Assembly (NCBI GenBank): GCA_949290475.1
Contig: CASESB010000001.1
Coordinates: 1-32,527, forward strand
Length of the DNA: 32,527 bases
DNA from: an uncultured Bacillota bacterium
GTDB lineage: Bacteria; Bacillota; Clostridia; Peptostreptococcales; Anaerovoracaceae
Direction: 5' to 3'
In this document: positions 4,871-13,773 of the stretch, in pieces
Position numbering within the stretch: the stretch's first letter is position 1
Layout: every line of letters begins with the position of its first letter
Made by a program: the position numbers and the translations under genes
The notes under the pieces: generated by a model
The model's database searches: none
The model's input: only the letters and a program-made list of their open reading frames with translations
What the model was told of the DNA's origin: nothing

Positions 4871-7800
4871 ATGAGACTAGGTATAGATGTCGGTTCGACT
4901 ACTGTCAAGCTGGTGCTGCTTAACGACAGAGGCGACATCATATATGACAGATACGAACGACATATGTCAAATGTATTTAAGACCGTTATCGATCTTCTGC
5001 ACGATATGTACGACGAGGTGGGCAATATAAACCTCAGGACCGTCATAACGGGTTCGGGAGGACTGTCGCTGGCCAACGTGCTGGGCATACCGTTCGAGCA
5101 GGAGGTGGTGACGTGCAGCTCCGCGGTAGAAGCGCTGATACCGGAGACGGACGTCGCTATCGAGCTGGGCGGCGAGGACGCCAAGATCACATTTTACGGT
5201 CAGACGATAGAGCAGAGGATGAACGGCACCTGCGCCGGCGGTACGGGAGCCTTCATCGACCAGATGGCGGCGCTGCTGAACACGGATGCGGCCGGGCTCA
5301 ACGAGGCGGCCAAGAAGCATACGATGATATATCCGATCGCGGCCAGGTGCGGCGTGTTCGCCAAGACAGACGTGCAGCCGCTCATCAACGAGGGCGCGCC
5401 TATCGAGGATCTGGCGGCGTCTATTTTCCAGGCTGTAGTAAATCAGACGATAAGCGGACTGGCCTGCGGTCATACGATACGGGGCAAGGTGGCGTTTCTC
5501 GGAGGACCGCTGTCATTTCTGTCCGAGCTGAGGAAGCGTTTCAAGGAGACGCTGCAGCTCAAGGACGACGAGGTGATATTCCCCGAGGACTCCAAGTATT
5601 TCGTCGCCATCGGAGCAGCGCTCAACTCAGCAAAATACGAGGAAGCGCCGTTCAGCGACATCATGGATCGCATAGAGCATGCGGATCCGAGCGCGCTTTC
5701 CGACACGAAGCATGTCGCGCCGCTGTTCGCGGATGAGGATGATTACAGGAGATTCCGCGAGCGTCACGATCGTGACAGGATAAAGAAAAAGGATATAAGG
5801 CAGGCGAGAGGCAACGTATACCTGGGTATCGACGCCGGATCTACGACTACGAAGGCGGCGCTGATAGACGAGGAGAAGAACCTGCTTTACTCATACTACA
5901 AGAACAACGAAGGCAAGCCGCTCGACGCGACGATGGATATGCTGAGGGAGCTGTATTCCCAGCTGCCGCCGGAGGCGCATATAGCGAAGACGACGACGAC
6001 GGGATACGGCGAGGGTCTGATCAAGGCGGCCTTCAAGGCCGATCTCGGTGAGATAGAGACGATGGCTCACTACAAGGCGGCCGAGGAATTCCTGCCGGGC
6101 GTCGATTTCATACTGGATATCGGCGGGCAGGACATGAAGTGCATGAGGATCAAGGACGGAGCCATATACAATATCATGCTCAACGAGGCCTGCTCCTCCG
6201 GCTGCGGTTCGTTTATCGAGACGTACGCCAAGTCCGTCGATCTGAGCGTCAGGGACTTTGCTTCCGAAGCGCTCTTTGCCGAGGCGCCGGTAGATCTGGG
6301 AACGCGATGCACCGTGTTCATGAACTCCAAGGTCAAGCAGGCGCAGAAGGAGGGCGCGACCATAGGCGACATCTCAGCCGGGCTTTCGTATTCCGTGATC
6401 AAGAATGCGCTTTACAAGGTGATAAAGCTGAGAAACCCCGAAGAAGCCGGGGAGAAGATCGTCGTGCAGGGAGGAACGTTCCTCAACGACGCAGTGCTGC
6501 GCGCCATCGAGAATATAATGGGCAAGGACATCATCAGGCCGGACATCGCCGGGCTCATGGGCGCTTACGGTGCGGCGCTGATAGCCAGGGAGAATCACGC
6601 GGAGGGCGAGCTTTCGTCGCTGCTCGGACCTGAGGCTCTGGATGATTTCAGCGTCAGCATCAGCCACGTCAGATGCGGCAAATGCGAGAACAACTGTCTG
6701 ATGACGGTCAACAAATTCAGCGACGGCACCAGGTTCTTCACGGGCAACAGGTGTGAGCGCGGAGAAGGAAAGACGGCCGAAGAGGCCAATCTGTTGCCGG
6801 ATCTTTATGAATATAAGCTGGAAAGGCTGTTTGACTATGAGCCGCTGCCGCCGGAGACGGCGGCCAGAGGCGTCGTGGGAATCCCGCGCGTGCTCAACAT
6901 GTATGAGAATTATCCGTTCTGGTTCACGTTCTTTACGGAGCTGGGATACAGCGTCATGCTTTCGCCGACATCCAGCAAGAAGCTCTACGAAAGAGGCATG
7001 GAGACCATATCCTCGGATACGGCCTGCTATCCTGCCAAGCTCGTACACGGGCATATCAAGTGGCTGGTGGACAACGGAGCCAGGTGGATATTCTACCCGA
7101 GCATCAACTACGAGCGCATAGAGGATAAGAGCGCGCCGAACCATTACAACTGCCCGATCGTGGCCACGTATCCTGAGGTCATAGCGGGCAACATGGACGA
7201 TATATTTGCGGCCGGCGGCGTGGAGTTTTCACATCCGTTCCTGCCGTACGACAACGATAAGTTCCTGGTGAGGGAGCTTTGCAAGCTGCTTGAGGCGCGC
7301 GGCGTTTCAAGAGACGAGATAGAAAAAGCCGTAAGCGCGGCCAGAGCCGAGGATACGAGGTTCAAGGCCGATATGCGCAGGAAGGGCGAGGAAACGCTGG
7401 CATACGCCAGAGCCAACGGCAAGAAGGCCGTGATACTGGCCGGCAGACCTTACCACCTCGATCCGGAGATAAATCACGGCATAGACAAGATAATAACGTC
7501 GTTCGACATGGTAGTGCTGACCGAGGATTCGGTGGCGCACCTGGGAGAGCTGCCGAGACCGATAAGAGTGCTGGATCAGTGGATGTATCACTCCAGGCTC
7601 TACAAGGCGGCCAGCTTCGCGTGCACGACCGACGATGTGGAGATCGTGCAGCTCAATTCCTTCGGCTGCGGACTCGACGCGGTGACAACCGATCAGGTGG
7701 AAGAGATCATGAGGAAGAGCAACAAGATCTACACCGTGATCAAGATAGACGAGGGTACTAACCTGGGCGCTATCAGGATTAGGATAAGATCGCTCAAGGC

Positions 7801-9184
7801 CGCTATTGATGAGCGTGAGAATAACCACGTGGCGCACAAGGAAAGCCATACGCCGTACGAGCGCAAGTACTTTACGAAGGAGATGAAGGGCGAATACACC
7901 GTGCTGATACCGGAGATGTCGCCGGTGCATTTCCAGTTCCTCGAAGCGGCGATAGGCTCTGAAGGCTACAAGGTCAAGAGGCTGCCGACCGTGGACAAGA
8001 ACGCGGTCGACGAGGGCCTAAGATACATAAACAACGACGCCTGCTATCCGACGATAGTGACGCTGGGTCAGATAATCTCGTACCTCAAGTCGGGCGAGGT
8101 CGATCTCGACAGGGTAGGCATCTTCATGAGCCAGACGGGAGGCGGCTGCAGAGCCAGCAACTACGTTTCCCTTTTGCGAAAGGCTCTCAAGGATCTGGGC
8201 ATGGAGCAGATCCCGGTCATTTCCATAAACATGGCCGGGCTGGAGTCGAATCCGGGCTTCAGGTTCACGCCGGGCATCGTCAAGAAGTGCCTGATGGGCG
8301 TCATGTACGGAGATCTTTTCATGAGGGTGCTCTACGCCACCAGGCCGTATGAGGCGGAAAAGGGCTCGGCCGACGCGCTTTACGAGAAGTGGACGGAAAG
8401 AGCCAAGGAAAACCTCAGGAGCGGCGATTACGGGCAGTACAAACGCTACATGAGGGAAATAGTGAAGGACTTTGACGAGCTGCCGCTGCTTGATATCAAA
8501 AAGCCGCGCGTGGGCGTGGTGGGCGAGATCCTCGTCAAGTACCATCCTAACGCTAATAACGACGTTGTCAGCATCATCGAGAAGGAGGGCGGCGAGGCCG
8601 TCGTACTCGATCTGGCGGACTTCCTGCTCTACGGCATGTACAGCAAGGAGTTCAATCACAAGGTGCTGTCGGGGAGCTTCAAGCTGATGATGGGCAACAA
8701 GGCGGCCATCGCGGTCATCGAGCATTTCAGGAAGCCGATGCGAAAGGCTCTGCGCGAAAGCAGGAGATTCCACGAGCCGATGAGGATCAGCGATATCGCC
8801 GACAAGGCGCAGGAGATAATATCGCTGGGCAATCAGTGCGGCGAGGGCTGGCTGCTGACAGGCGAGATGGTGGATCTGATCGACGACGGTGTGGAAAACA
8901 TCATCTGTATGCAGCCGTTCGCATGCCTGCCTAACCACGTGACGGGCAAGGGCATGATGAAGGCGCTGAGAAAGAGAAATCCGATGGCTAATATAGCGGC
9001 TATCGACTACGACCCGGGAGCGTCCGACGTCAATCAGCTCAACAGGATCAAGCTGATGATGGCAACGGCGCACAAGAATCTCGCGAAGAAGGAAGCTGCC
9101 GCAGAAGCATCGAAGGCTGGAGTATCGAAGGCGGGAGCATCGAAGGCCGAAGCAGTAGAGAAAGACTCCGAGCGCGGCGCATAG
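4871..9184 (+). CDS. Giant acyl-CoA dehydratase activase-type protein (two BcrA/BadF ATPase domains plus DUF2229 and HgdB-like regions)
   Basis: 1437 residues. Two ASKHA ATPase modules lie in tandem. The first starts at residue 3 (LGIDVGSTTVK, GGEDAK, and the cluster Cys in NGTCAGGTGAF, C121). The second starts at residue 317 (YLGIDAGSTTTK, GGQDMK, NEACSSGCGSF, C441). In HgdC-type activators a [4Fe-4S] cluster is held by this Cys and ATP hydrolysis drives a low-potential electron into a 2-hydroxyacyl-CoA dehydratase or benzoyl-CoA reductase. Next is a Cys motif (C602, C605, C609, C628), then DUF2229 and a C-terminal region related to the dehydratase subunit fold. The fused pair may do within one chain what the HgdC dimer does. 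The Ala/Lys/Glu-rich tail is low complexity. It stands alone, with no dehydratase HgdA/B genes nearby, so the substrate is unknown. Start: ATG behind AAAGGAAAGG. Confidence 0.9.
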   Translation: MRLGIDVGSTTVKLVLLNDRGDIIYDRYERHMSNVFKTVIDLLHDMYDEVGNINLRTVITGSGGLSLANVLGIPFEQEVVTCSSAVEALIPETDVAIELGGEDAKITFYGQTIEQRMNGTCAGGTGAFIDQMAALLNTDAAGLNEAAKKHTMIYPIAARCGVFAKTDVQPLINEGAPIEDLAASIFQAVVNQTISGLACGHTIRGKVAFLGGPLSFLSELRKRFKETLQLKDDEVIFPEDSKYFVAIGAALNSAKYEEAPFSDIMDRIEHADPSALSDTKHVAPLFADEDDYRRFRERHDRDRIKKKDIRQARGNVYLGIDAGSTTTKAALIDEEKNLLYSYYKNNEGKPLDATMDMLRELYSQLPPEAHIAKTTTTGYGEGLIKAAFKADLGEIETMAHYKAAEEFLPGVDFILDIGGQDMKCMRIKDGAIYNIMLNEACSSGCGSFIETYAKSVDLSVRDFASEALFAEAPVDLGTRCTVFMNSKVKQAQKEGATIGDISAGLSYSVIKNALYKVIKLRNPEEAGEKIVVQGGTFLNDAVLRAIENIMGKDIIRPDIAGLMGAYGAALIARENHAEGELSSLLGPEALDDFSVSISHVRCGKCENNCLMTVNKFSDGTRFFTGNRCERGEGKTAEEANLLPDLYEYKLERLFDYEPLPPETAARGVVGIPRVLNMYENYPFWFTFFTELGYSVMLSPTSSKKLYERGMETISSDTACYPAKLVHGHIKWLVDNGARWIFYPSINYERIEDKSAPNHYNCPIVATYPEVIAGNMDDIFAAGGVEFSHPFLPYDNDKFLVRELCKLLEARGVSRDEIEKAVSAARAEDTRFKADMRRKGEETLAYARANGKKAVILAGRPYHLDPEINHGIDKIITSFDMVVLTEDSVAHLGELPRPIRVLDQWMYHSRLYKAASFACTTDDVEIVQLNSFGCGLDAVTTDQVEEIMRKSNKIYTVIKIDEGTNLGAIRIRIRSLKAAIDERENNHVAHKESHTPYERKYFTKEMKGEYTVLIPEMSPVHFQFLEAAIGSEGYKVKRLPTVDKNAVDEGLRYINNDACYPTIVTLGQIISYLKSGEVDLDRVGIFMSQTGGGCRASNYVSLLRKALKDLGMEQIPVISINMAGLESNPGFRFTPGIVKKCLMGVMYGDLFMRVLYATRPYEAEKGSADALYEKWTERAKENLRSGDYGQYKRYMREIVKDFDELPLLDIKKPRVGVVGEILVKYHPNANNDVVSIIEKEGGEAVVLDLADFLLYGMYSKEFNHKVLSGSFKLMMGNKAAIAVIEHFRKPMRKALRESRRFHEPMRISDIADKAQEIISLGNQCGEGWLLTGEMVDLIDDGVENIICMQPFACLPNHVTGKGMMKALRKRNPMANIAAIDYDPGASDVNQLNRIKLMMATAHKNLAKKEAAAEASKAGVSKAGASKAEAVEKDSERGA

Positions 9185-9229
9185 ACACAAAGGTTTGAGC
9201 GGGCCGGACGCGGAACGGCAGGTTTGACC

Positions 9230-9258
9230 TTGAAGAAACGTCCGTCCGGGTGTATAAT
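9230..9258 (+). promoter_or_regulatory. Sigma-A-type promoter of yebC
   Basis: TTGAAG (9230-9235), a 17-base spacer and a perfect TATAAT (9253-9258), 37 bases before the start codon. Confidence 0.75.
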
Positions 9259-9295
9259 ATCTTGATGTGAGATAAAAAGATTAGGAGGTGTCTTG

Positions 9296-10027
9296 GTGGG
9301 AAGACATGGAACAATAGCAGGAAGAAAGGCGGCACAGGACTCAAAGCGTGCGGCCATGTTCACGAAATATACGAGGGCGATAATCGTAGCGGCCAAGGCC
9401 GGAGGTGATCCGGACTACAACGCGACGCTCAGAGTGGCCATAGAAAAGGCCAAGGGCATCGGCATGCCGAACGATAACATCAAGAGAGCCATCAAGAAGG
9501 GTACGGGAGAGCTGGAGGGCGAATCGTACGAGGAGCTTTCATTTGAGGGCTACGGCGTAGGCGGCGTGGCTGTCATCGTCGAGACTCTTACCGACAACAG
9601 GAACAGGACGACGTCGGCTGTAAGATCGACGTTCGATAAGAACGGCGGCAACCTGGGTACTCCGGGCTGCGTGTCATACATGTTCTCGAGGAAGGGCGTC
9701 ATCATAATTGAAAAGACTGACGATATCGACGAGGATGCGTTGATGGAGGCGGCTCTCGAGGCGGGCGCCGAGGATATGATAACGCATGAGGACAGCTACG
9801 AGATCATCACCGCGCCAGAAAACTACACGGACGTACACGGTGCGCTCACCGATGCGGGCTATGAGATGATCGACGCCGACGTGGAATACGTGCCGTCGAT
9901 GGAAACGGCGCCGACGGACGAAGGCGATCTGAAGAAGCTGAAGAAGATGATCGAAACGCTCGAGGATAACGACGACGTGCAGAAGGTGCACCACAACTGC
10001 AGCGTGGATCTGGAGAGCATAGAATAA
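9296..10027 (+). CDS. yebC: YebC/PmpR family protein (TACO1-like translation/transcription factor)
   Basis: 243 residues, the normal family size. It opens with the family signature MGRHGTIAGRKAAQDSKRA and contains NATLRVAIEKAKGIGMPNDN and the GGNLGTPGCVSYMF segment; the C-terminus is acidic. YebC proteins act in the cytoplasm; bacterial members have been described as DNA-binding regulators and as ribosome-associated factors that relieve stalling on proline stretches. The start is taken as GTG at 9296, seven bases after AGGAGG (9283-9288); the TTG at 9293 is too close to the ribosome binding site and gives MVGRHG, not MGRHG. A promoter and a downstream terminator make it a single-gene unit. 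Confidence 0.94.
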   Translation: MGRHGTIAGRKAAQDSKRAAMFTKYTRAIIVAAKAGGDPDYNATLRVAIEKAKGIGMPNDNIKRAIKKGTGELEGESYEELSFEGYGVGGVAVIVETLTDNRNRTTSAVRSTFDKNGGNLGTPGCVSYMFSRKGVIIIEKTDDIDEDALMEAALEAGAEDMITHEDSYEIITAPENYTDVHGALTDAGYEMIDADVEYVPSMETAPTDEGDLKKLKKMIETLEDNDDVQKVHHNCSVDLESIE

Positions 10028-10051
10028 CGCAATTGCAATGGCGGTATACAG

Positions 10052-10092
10052 ACCTCTTTATTCGACAGGAATGTCGGGTAGGGAGGTTTTTT
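10052..10092 (+). terminator. Rho-independent terminator after yebC
   Basis: Two-part stem: ACCTC (10052-10056) with GAGGT (10083-10087), and inner CGAC (10063-10066) with GTCG (10073-10076). A run of T follows. Confidence 0.7.
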
Positions 10093-10119
10093 GTATGCAG
10101 ACAAATTTTCTGAATTTTA

Positions 10120-10148
10120 TTGACTTTTAAATCATTTCTGACTATTAT
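10120..10148 (+). promoter_or_regulatory. Promoter of the M28 peptidase gene
   Basis: TTGACT (10120-10125), a 17-base spacer and TATTAT (10143-10148). Confidence 0.7.
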
Positions 10149-10216
10149 GTATTTATCTGCGAAGCAAGTAATATTACCTGCTTCGGCAATGGGGGATATT
10201 TGAAAGGAGTGATTTT

Positions 10217-12250
10217 ATGCGGAAGAAATTTTTGCCTCTGGTATTGGTGATTGGACTTGCTTTCGGCTTGAGCGCATGCGGAGGAGGCTCTGATTACAGC
10301 GAGAGCTTCGTCAACTTTGACGAGGTCATCGATACGGAGTACGCTAAAGAGGTCGTAGAGAACATAAGCTCGCTCGGAGATGATCCTGTCACCGGCAACA
10401 GGTCGGCGGGCTCTCCTGCAGAGGAGCAGGCTCTGGAATACCTCGAAAAACAGATGAAGGACATAGGGCTGCAGAACGTAACCGTGGAGGAGATAACGGT
10501 AGATACCTGGGTGTTCACCGGAGCAAATCTCACGTTCACGAATGCCGACGGCAAGGAACAGAAGATAGATCTCAGCAGCTATCAGACGACTCTCAACGCC
10601 GATAACGAAGAGTGCGAGCTCGTATATGTAGGCGAGGGAACGGAAGCTGATTATGAAGGTATAGACGTTACGGATAAGCTGGTGCTTCTCGACGTTGATC
10701 AGAACGAAAACTGGTGGATAAATTATCCGGCTTATCAGGCCAAGGTCAAAGGAGCTAAAGCGATCATCGCCATGTCCATCTATCCGGAAGACGGCGCTGA
10801 CCGTATAGGCGTACAGGACGTATGCGGACCGGCTGATGCTCCTGCGCTCGCGATAAGCGAAAAGGACAGCAAGGCTCTGCAGAAGGCCATAAAGGCCGGC
10901 GGCGGTGATTCGATAACAGTTACGCTGAACTGTGATTCCACGGTCGAGGAGGACGGTACATCGCATAACCTCTGGGGTGAGATCCCAGGCAAGACAGACG
11001 AAGTGATCTATCTGTTCGCTCATATGGACGGATATTTCCATTCCGCATATGACGACGCTCAGGGCGTTGCGGTTTCTATGGCGATAGCCAAGGGCCTCAT
11101 CGACAGCGGATACGAGCCTGACAAGACCATACGCGTCTGCATGCACGGCGCTGAAGAATGGGGAGTAAGCGGAAGCGAATACGACTGGTCGGCAGGCGCA
11201 TATGAGGAGATCATGACAAATCACCCTGAATGGGTAGAGGGAGCGTTTGCCATCGTCAACAATGACGGCGCTTATGCGGTAGAAGGTGAGACGTATGCAG
11301 GAGTAAGGTGTACGCCGGAGCTGATGGGATTTGCAGAAAACAGCATCGGTGAGATCAGCGAGGATTCCGTATATGAATGGTCGTTCGGCAAGAACGATGT
11401 CGGCACCGAGGATTTCCATTGGACGCGTCTAGGCATACCTTCACTGGTTGCCGGTTCCGGAGAGGGAACGACGTATGACGATATGGGATACCACTCCAGC
11501 TACGACAGCTGGGATGCTCAGCCGCTCGATGAGGAAGGTCTCAGAGATGTTATCCGCGCTTTCGGTAAGCTGACTTTAGATCTCGATGCGCTTGACGTAA
11601 GACCTATGAGCTTCACGGCAAGGCTGCAGGATTTTGAAGACAGCCTTGCGGATACCGATGAATTCGACGCGGTGCTTGAGGACGGATATGCGGCAGCCGC
11701 TGCTCTGGAAGAAAAGATGAGCGCTGTTGAGGAGTCTGGAGAAAAGGCTGAGGCTGTAGAGCTCAACGCTCAGACTCAGGAGATATACAAATCGCTGCAG
11801 GATGCGATACTGGGACTCAATTTCGATCCGGCAGCCATCAACCGTCACGAGCTCTATCAGAACAATATCGCCAGTCTCAACGATACGATAGCAGCTCTCG
11901 AGGAAGGCAATATTCAGGAAGCCTACGACGAATACCTGTGGGCTGTAGACTGGGCATGGTATCACATGTACTTCGATGAAGAGACGTGCGACTACATGGA
12001 GAACCAGCTCTTTGAGAACAGAGCGGATACCTGGGGCGACGGCCTGATCGAATTCCCGCACAGCGATATAAGGGGAGTCGTTGAAAGCCTCAAGGCCAAG
12101 TACGATGAAGAGGGCGCCGATGTGTCGGCTGAGATAGAGGAGCTCAAGGCTCTCAGAGACGTACAGCAGCAGTATCTCGACGATACATACGCATCTGAAA
12201 AGGAAGGTCTCCAGAAGGCCGTAGATCTGATGAACGAGTATGCCAAGTAA
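10217..12250 (+). CDS. M28 family zinc aminopeptidase, lipoprotein
   Basis: 677 residues. A lipoprotein signal peptide with lipobox LSAC (C21) places it on the outer face of the membrane. The M28 co-catalytic zinc ligands and catalytic acids are visible: H269-x-D271, the D279-D280 pair, E313-E314 in HGAEEWG, D350 in NNDGAY and H426 in GYHSSYD. A protease-associated-type insert lies around residues 110-225. After the peptidase core (to about residue 460) comes a 210-residue alpha-helical, Glu/Ala-rich extension with coiled-coil character that is not part of the M28 core. The likely job is trimming N-terminal residues from extracellular peptides for uptake. The start ATG follows AAAGGAGTG. It has its own promoter and terminator, so it is monocistronic. 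Confidence 0.92.
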   Translation: MRKKFLPLVLVIGLAFGLSACGGGSDYSESFVNFDEVIDTEYAKEVVENISSLGDDPVTGNRSAGSPAEEQALEYLEKQMKDIGLQNVTVEEITVDTWVFTGANLTFTNADGKEQKIDLSSYQTTLNADNEECELVYVGEGTEADYEGIDVTDKLVLLDVDQNENWWINYPAYQAKVKGAKAIIAMSIYPEDGADRIGVQDVCGPADAPALAISEKDSKALQKAIKAGGGDSITVTLNCDSTVEEDGTSHNLWGEIPGKTDEVIYLFAHMDGYFHSAYDDAQGVAVSMAIAKGLIDSGYEPDKTIRVCMHGAEEWGVSGSEYDWSAGAYEEIMTNHPEWVEGAFAIVNNDGAYAVEGETYAGVRCTPELMGFAENSIGEISEDSVYEWSFGKNDVGTEDFHWTRLGIPSLVAGSGEGTTYDDMGYHSSYDSWDAQPLDEEGLRDVIRAFGKLTLDLDALDVRPMSFTARLQDFEDSLADTDEFDAVLEDGYAAAAALEEKMSAVEESGEKAEAVELNAQTQEIYKSLQDAILGLNFDPAAINRHELYQNNIASLNDTIAALEEGNIQEAYDEYLWAVDWAWYHMYFDEETCDYMENQLFENRADTWGDGLIEFPHSDIRGVVESLKAKYDEEGADVSAEIEELKALRDVQQQYLDDTYASEKEGLQKAVDLMNEYAK

Positions 12251-12268
12251 ACGTCATAAACTGTAGAC

Positions 12269-12306
12269 AAAAGCTCAATCTCGAACATAAGGGGATTGAG
12301 CTTTTG
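12269..12306 (+). terminator. Rho-independent terminator of the M28 peptidase gene
   Basis: A perfect 12-bp stem, AAAAGCTCAATC (12269-12280) against GATTGAGCTTTT (12294-12305). The U tract is short (4 T, then GCTAT), so it may work in both directions. Confidence 0.85.
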
Positions 12307-12341
12307 CTATGCGTACATGATATCAATTTGGAGAAGATTGG

Positions 12342-12516
12342 TTTGCAGTCATTTTTAAATTTTTTACAGATGACTGCAAAATTTTGTGCGTTTGCAGGTT
12401 TAAAGCCTCAAATGAGCCCATCCAAACCCTCTACAAAGCGCTCCACATCATTCTACATCATTCAAACCCATTGATTTTTGCAGTCATTCAGGCGAAAAAA
12501 ACAAAATGACTGCAAA
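12342..12516 (-). repeat. Two-hairpin intergenic element, copy R-A
   Basis: Two perfect hairpins share the same arm: TTTGCAGTCAT (12342-12352) with ATGACTGCAAA (12370-12380), and TTTGCAGTCATT (12477-12488) with AATGACTGCAAA (12505-12516). A 96-base core lies between them. Read on the minus strand, the core starts AAAATCAATGGGTTTGAA, which recurs at 27495-27513 with one inserted base. CTTTGTAGAGGG and GCAAACG-AAAATTT segments are also shared in the same order. It fills most of the 365-base gene-free interval 12306-12670; no ORF is seen in it. Confidence 0.75.
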
Positions 12517-12574
12517 GAACAGAAAAACCCAGATTTATGATCAAATAAATATGTGTAAAATCTCAAAAAACATA

Positions 12575-12603
12575 TTGACATATCGCAGCGCCCGGGTTAT
12601 ATT
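12575..12603 (+). promoter_or_regulatory. Promoter of the GntR-ABC operon
   Basis: Perfect TTGACA (12575-12580), a 17-base spacer and TATATT (12598-12603). The region just downstream has repeated GGACAA/GACAAT/GGACAA words (12623-12650) that could be the autoregulator's operator, but no clean inverted repeat is seen. Confidence 0.75.
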
Positions 12604-12670
12604 ATTATTGTCTTAAGCGCATAGGACAACATGACAATGGGACAAAATACTGAAGCAGGGGGAGTAAGGT

Positions 12671-13039
12671 ATGGAATGGAAGCTTGATGACAGCAGGCCG
12701 ATATGGCCGCAGCTTAAGGATCAGCTGATCATCGCCATAGTAGCCGGCAGGTTCAACATGGGCGGATCCTTTCCGACCGTGAGAGAGCTGGCTGAGGATG
12801 CGGGAGTGAACCGCAACACCATGCAGCGGGCGCTCAGTGAGCTGGAAAACGAAGGGTTCGTGATAACCAACAGGACTGCCGGGAGGACAGTAACGACTGA
12901 TGAAGGGCTGGTATCGAGGATGAAGGAGAGAATAGCTAAGCAAAACATTGACAAATTCATCAAGGAGATGGCCTCTATCGGCTACGATGCCGACGATGTG
13001 GTGAGGATGATAAAGGAAAGAGGGGGAGAAGAGAAATGA
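12671..13039 (+). CDS. GntR family (YtrA-type) transcriptional regulator
   Basis: 122 residues. The N-terminal winged helix-turn-helix has the GntR signature: PIWPQLKDQLIIAIVAGRF, then FPTVRELAEDAGVNRNTMQR and ALSELENEGFVITNRTAGR. The C-terminal part is only about 45 residues and mostly helical, typical of the small YtrA subfamily, which lacks a large ligand-binding domain and usually represses a linked ABC transporter. Its stop codon overlaps the ATG of the ATPase gene (ATGA), so the genes are translationally coupled. Autoregulation of this operon is inferred from family habit. Confidence 0.93.
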   Translation: MEWKLDDSRPIWPQLKDQLIIAIVAGRFNMGGSFPTVRELAEDAGVNRNTMQRALSELENEGFVITNRTAGRTVTTDEGLVSRMKERIAKQNIDKFIKEMASIGYDADDVVRMIKERGGEEK

Positions 13040-13773
13040 AGACAGGGAATCTGGTCGATTTTTACGATGTCAGCAAGGCCTACGGCGGCAAGCTGGCTCT
13101 CGACAGGGTCAGTCTCGGCATAGGCCGCGGCAGGGTGATTGGTCTGCTGGGGCCGAACGGCAGCGGCAAGACCACGATGATAAAGCTGATGAACGGACTC
13201 ATCAGACCGACAAAAGGGGATATTTATATAGATGGCGCCAAGCCGGGCGTATACACGAAATCAATAGTCAGCTATCTGCCGGACAGGACTTATTTTGACG
13301 GCTGGATGACGGCAAGGGACATCGTGGAGATGTTCAGCGAGTTCTACGATGACTTCGACAGGTACAAGGCGGAGCAGATGTGCGCCGAGCTGAACATAGC
13401 TATGGGCGACAGGATCAAGACGATGTCCAAGGGAACGAAGGAAAAGGTGCAGCTGATCCTCGTCATGAGCAGGAAGGCGCAGCTCTATCTGCTGGACGAG
13501 CCGATTGCGGGCGTCGATCCGGCAGCCAGGGACTATATACTCACGACCATCATCAACAACTACAACGAGGAAGGAACGGTCATCATTTCCACGCATCTCA
13601 TCTCCGATATAGAGAGGGTGCTGGACGAGGTCATTTTCATAAACAACGGCAAGGTGATCAGGCACGAGTCCGTCGACGACATCAAGGAAAAGGAAGGCAA
13701 GTCGATCGACGACGTGTTCAAGGATTCGTTTCGCATGGTGCCGTTCAGGGAGGTGAGCGCAAATGACAGGTAA
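13036..13773 (+). CDS. ABC transporter ATP-binding protein
   Basis: 245 residues. Walker A GLLGPNGSGKTT (about residues 34-45) and Walker B LYLLDEPIAGVDP are intact, followed by the switch histidine in STHLIS. The signature motif reads MSKGTKEKVQL instead of LSGGQ, a variation common in ATPases paired with YtrA-type regulators. It energises the membrane subunit encoded next, whose start lies 11 bases inside this gene. Such exporters often deal with cell-envelope stress or antimicrobial peptides, but the substrate here is unknown. Confidence 0.93.
   Translation: MKTGNLVDFYDVSKAYGGKLALDRVSLGIGRGRVIGLLGPNGSGKTTMIKLMNGLIRPTKGDIYIDGAKPGVYTKSIVSYLPDRTYFDGWMTARDIVEMFSEFYDDFDRYKAEQMCAELNIAMGDRIKTMSKGTKEKVQLILVMSRKAQLYLLDEPIAGVDPAARDYILTTIINNYNEEGTVIISTHLISDIERVLDEVIFINNGKVIRHESVDDIKEKEGKSIDDVFKDSFRMVPFREVSANDR

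Noticed and set aside
9204-9250. Terminator after the giant activase gene
   Set aside because: CCGGACG/CGTCCGG can pair, but it spans the yebC -35 region and lacks a T run.
10145-11419. 424-codon frame on the minus strand
   Set aside because: It lies antisense to the M28 peptidase, which has a lipobox and all catalytic residues; the minus frame shows no domain logic or start signal.
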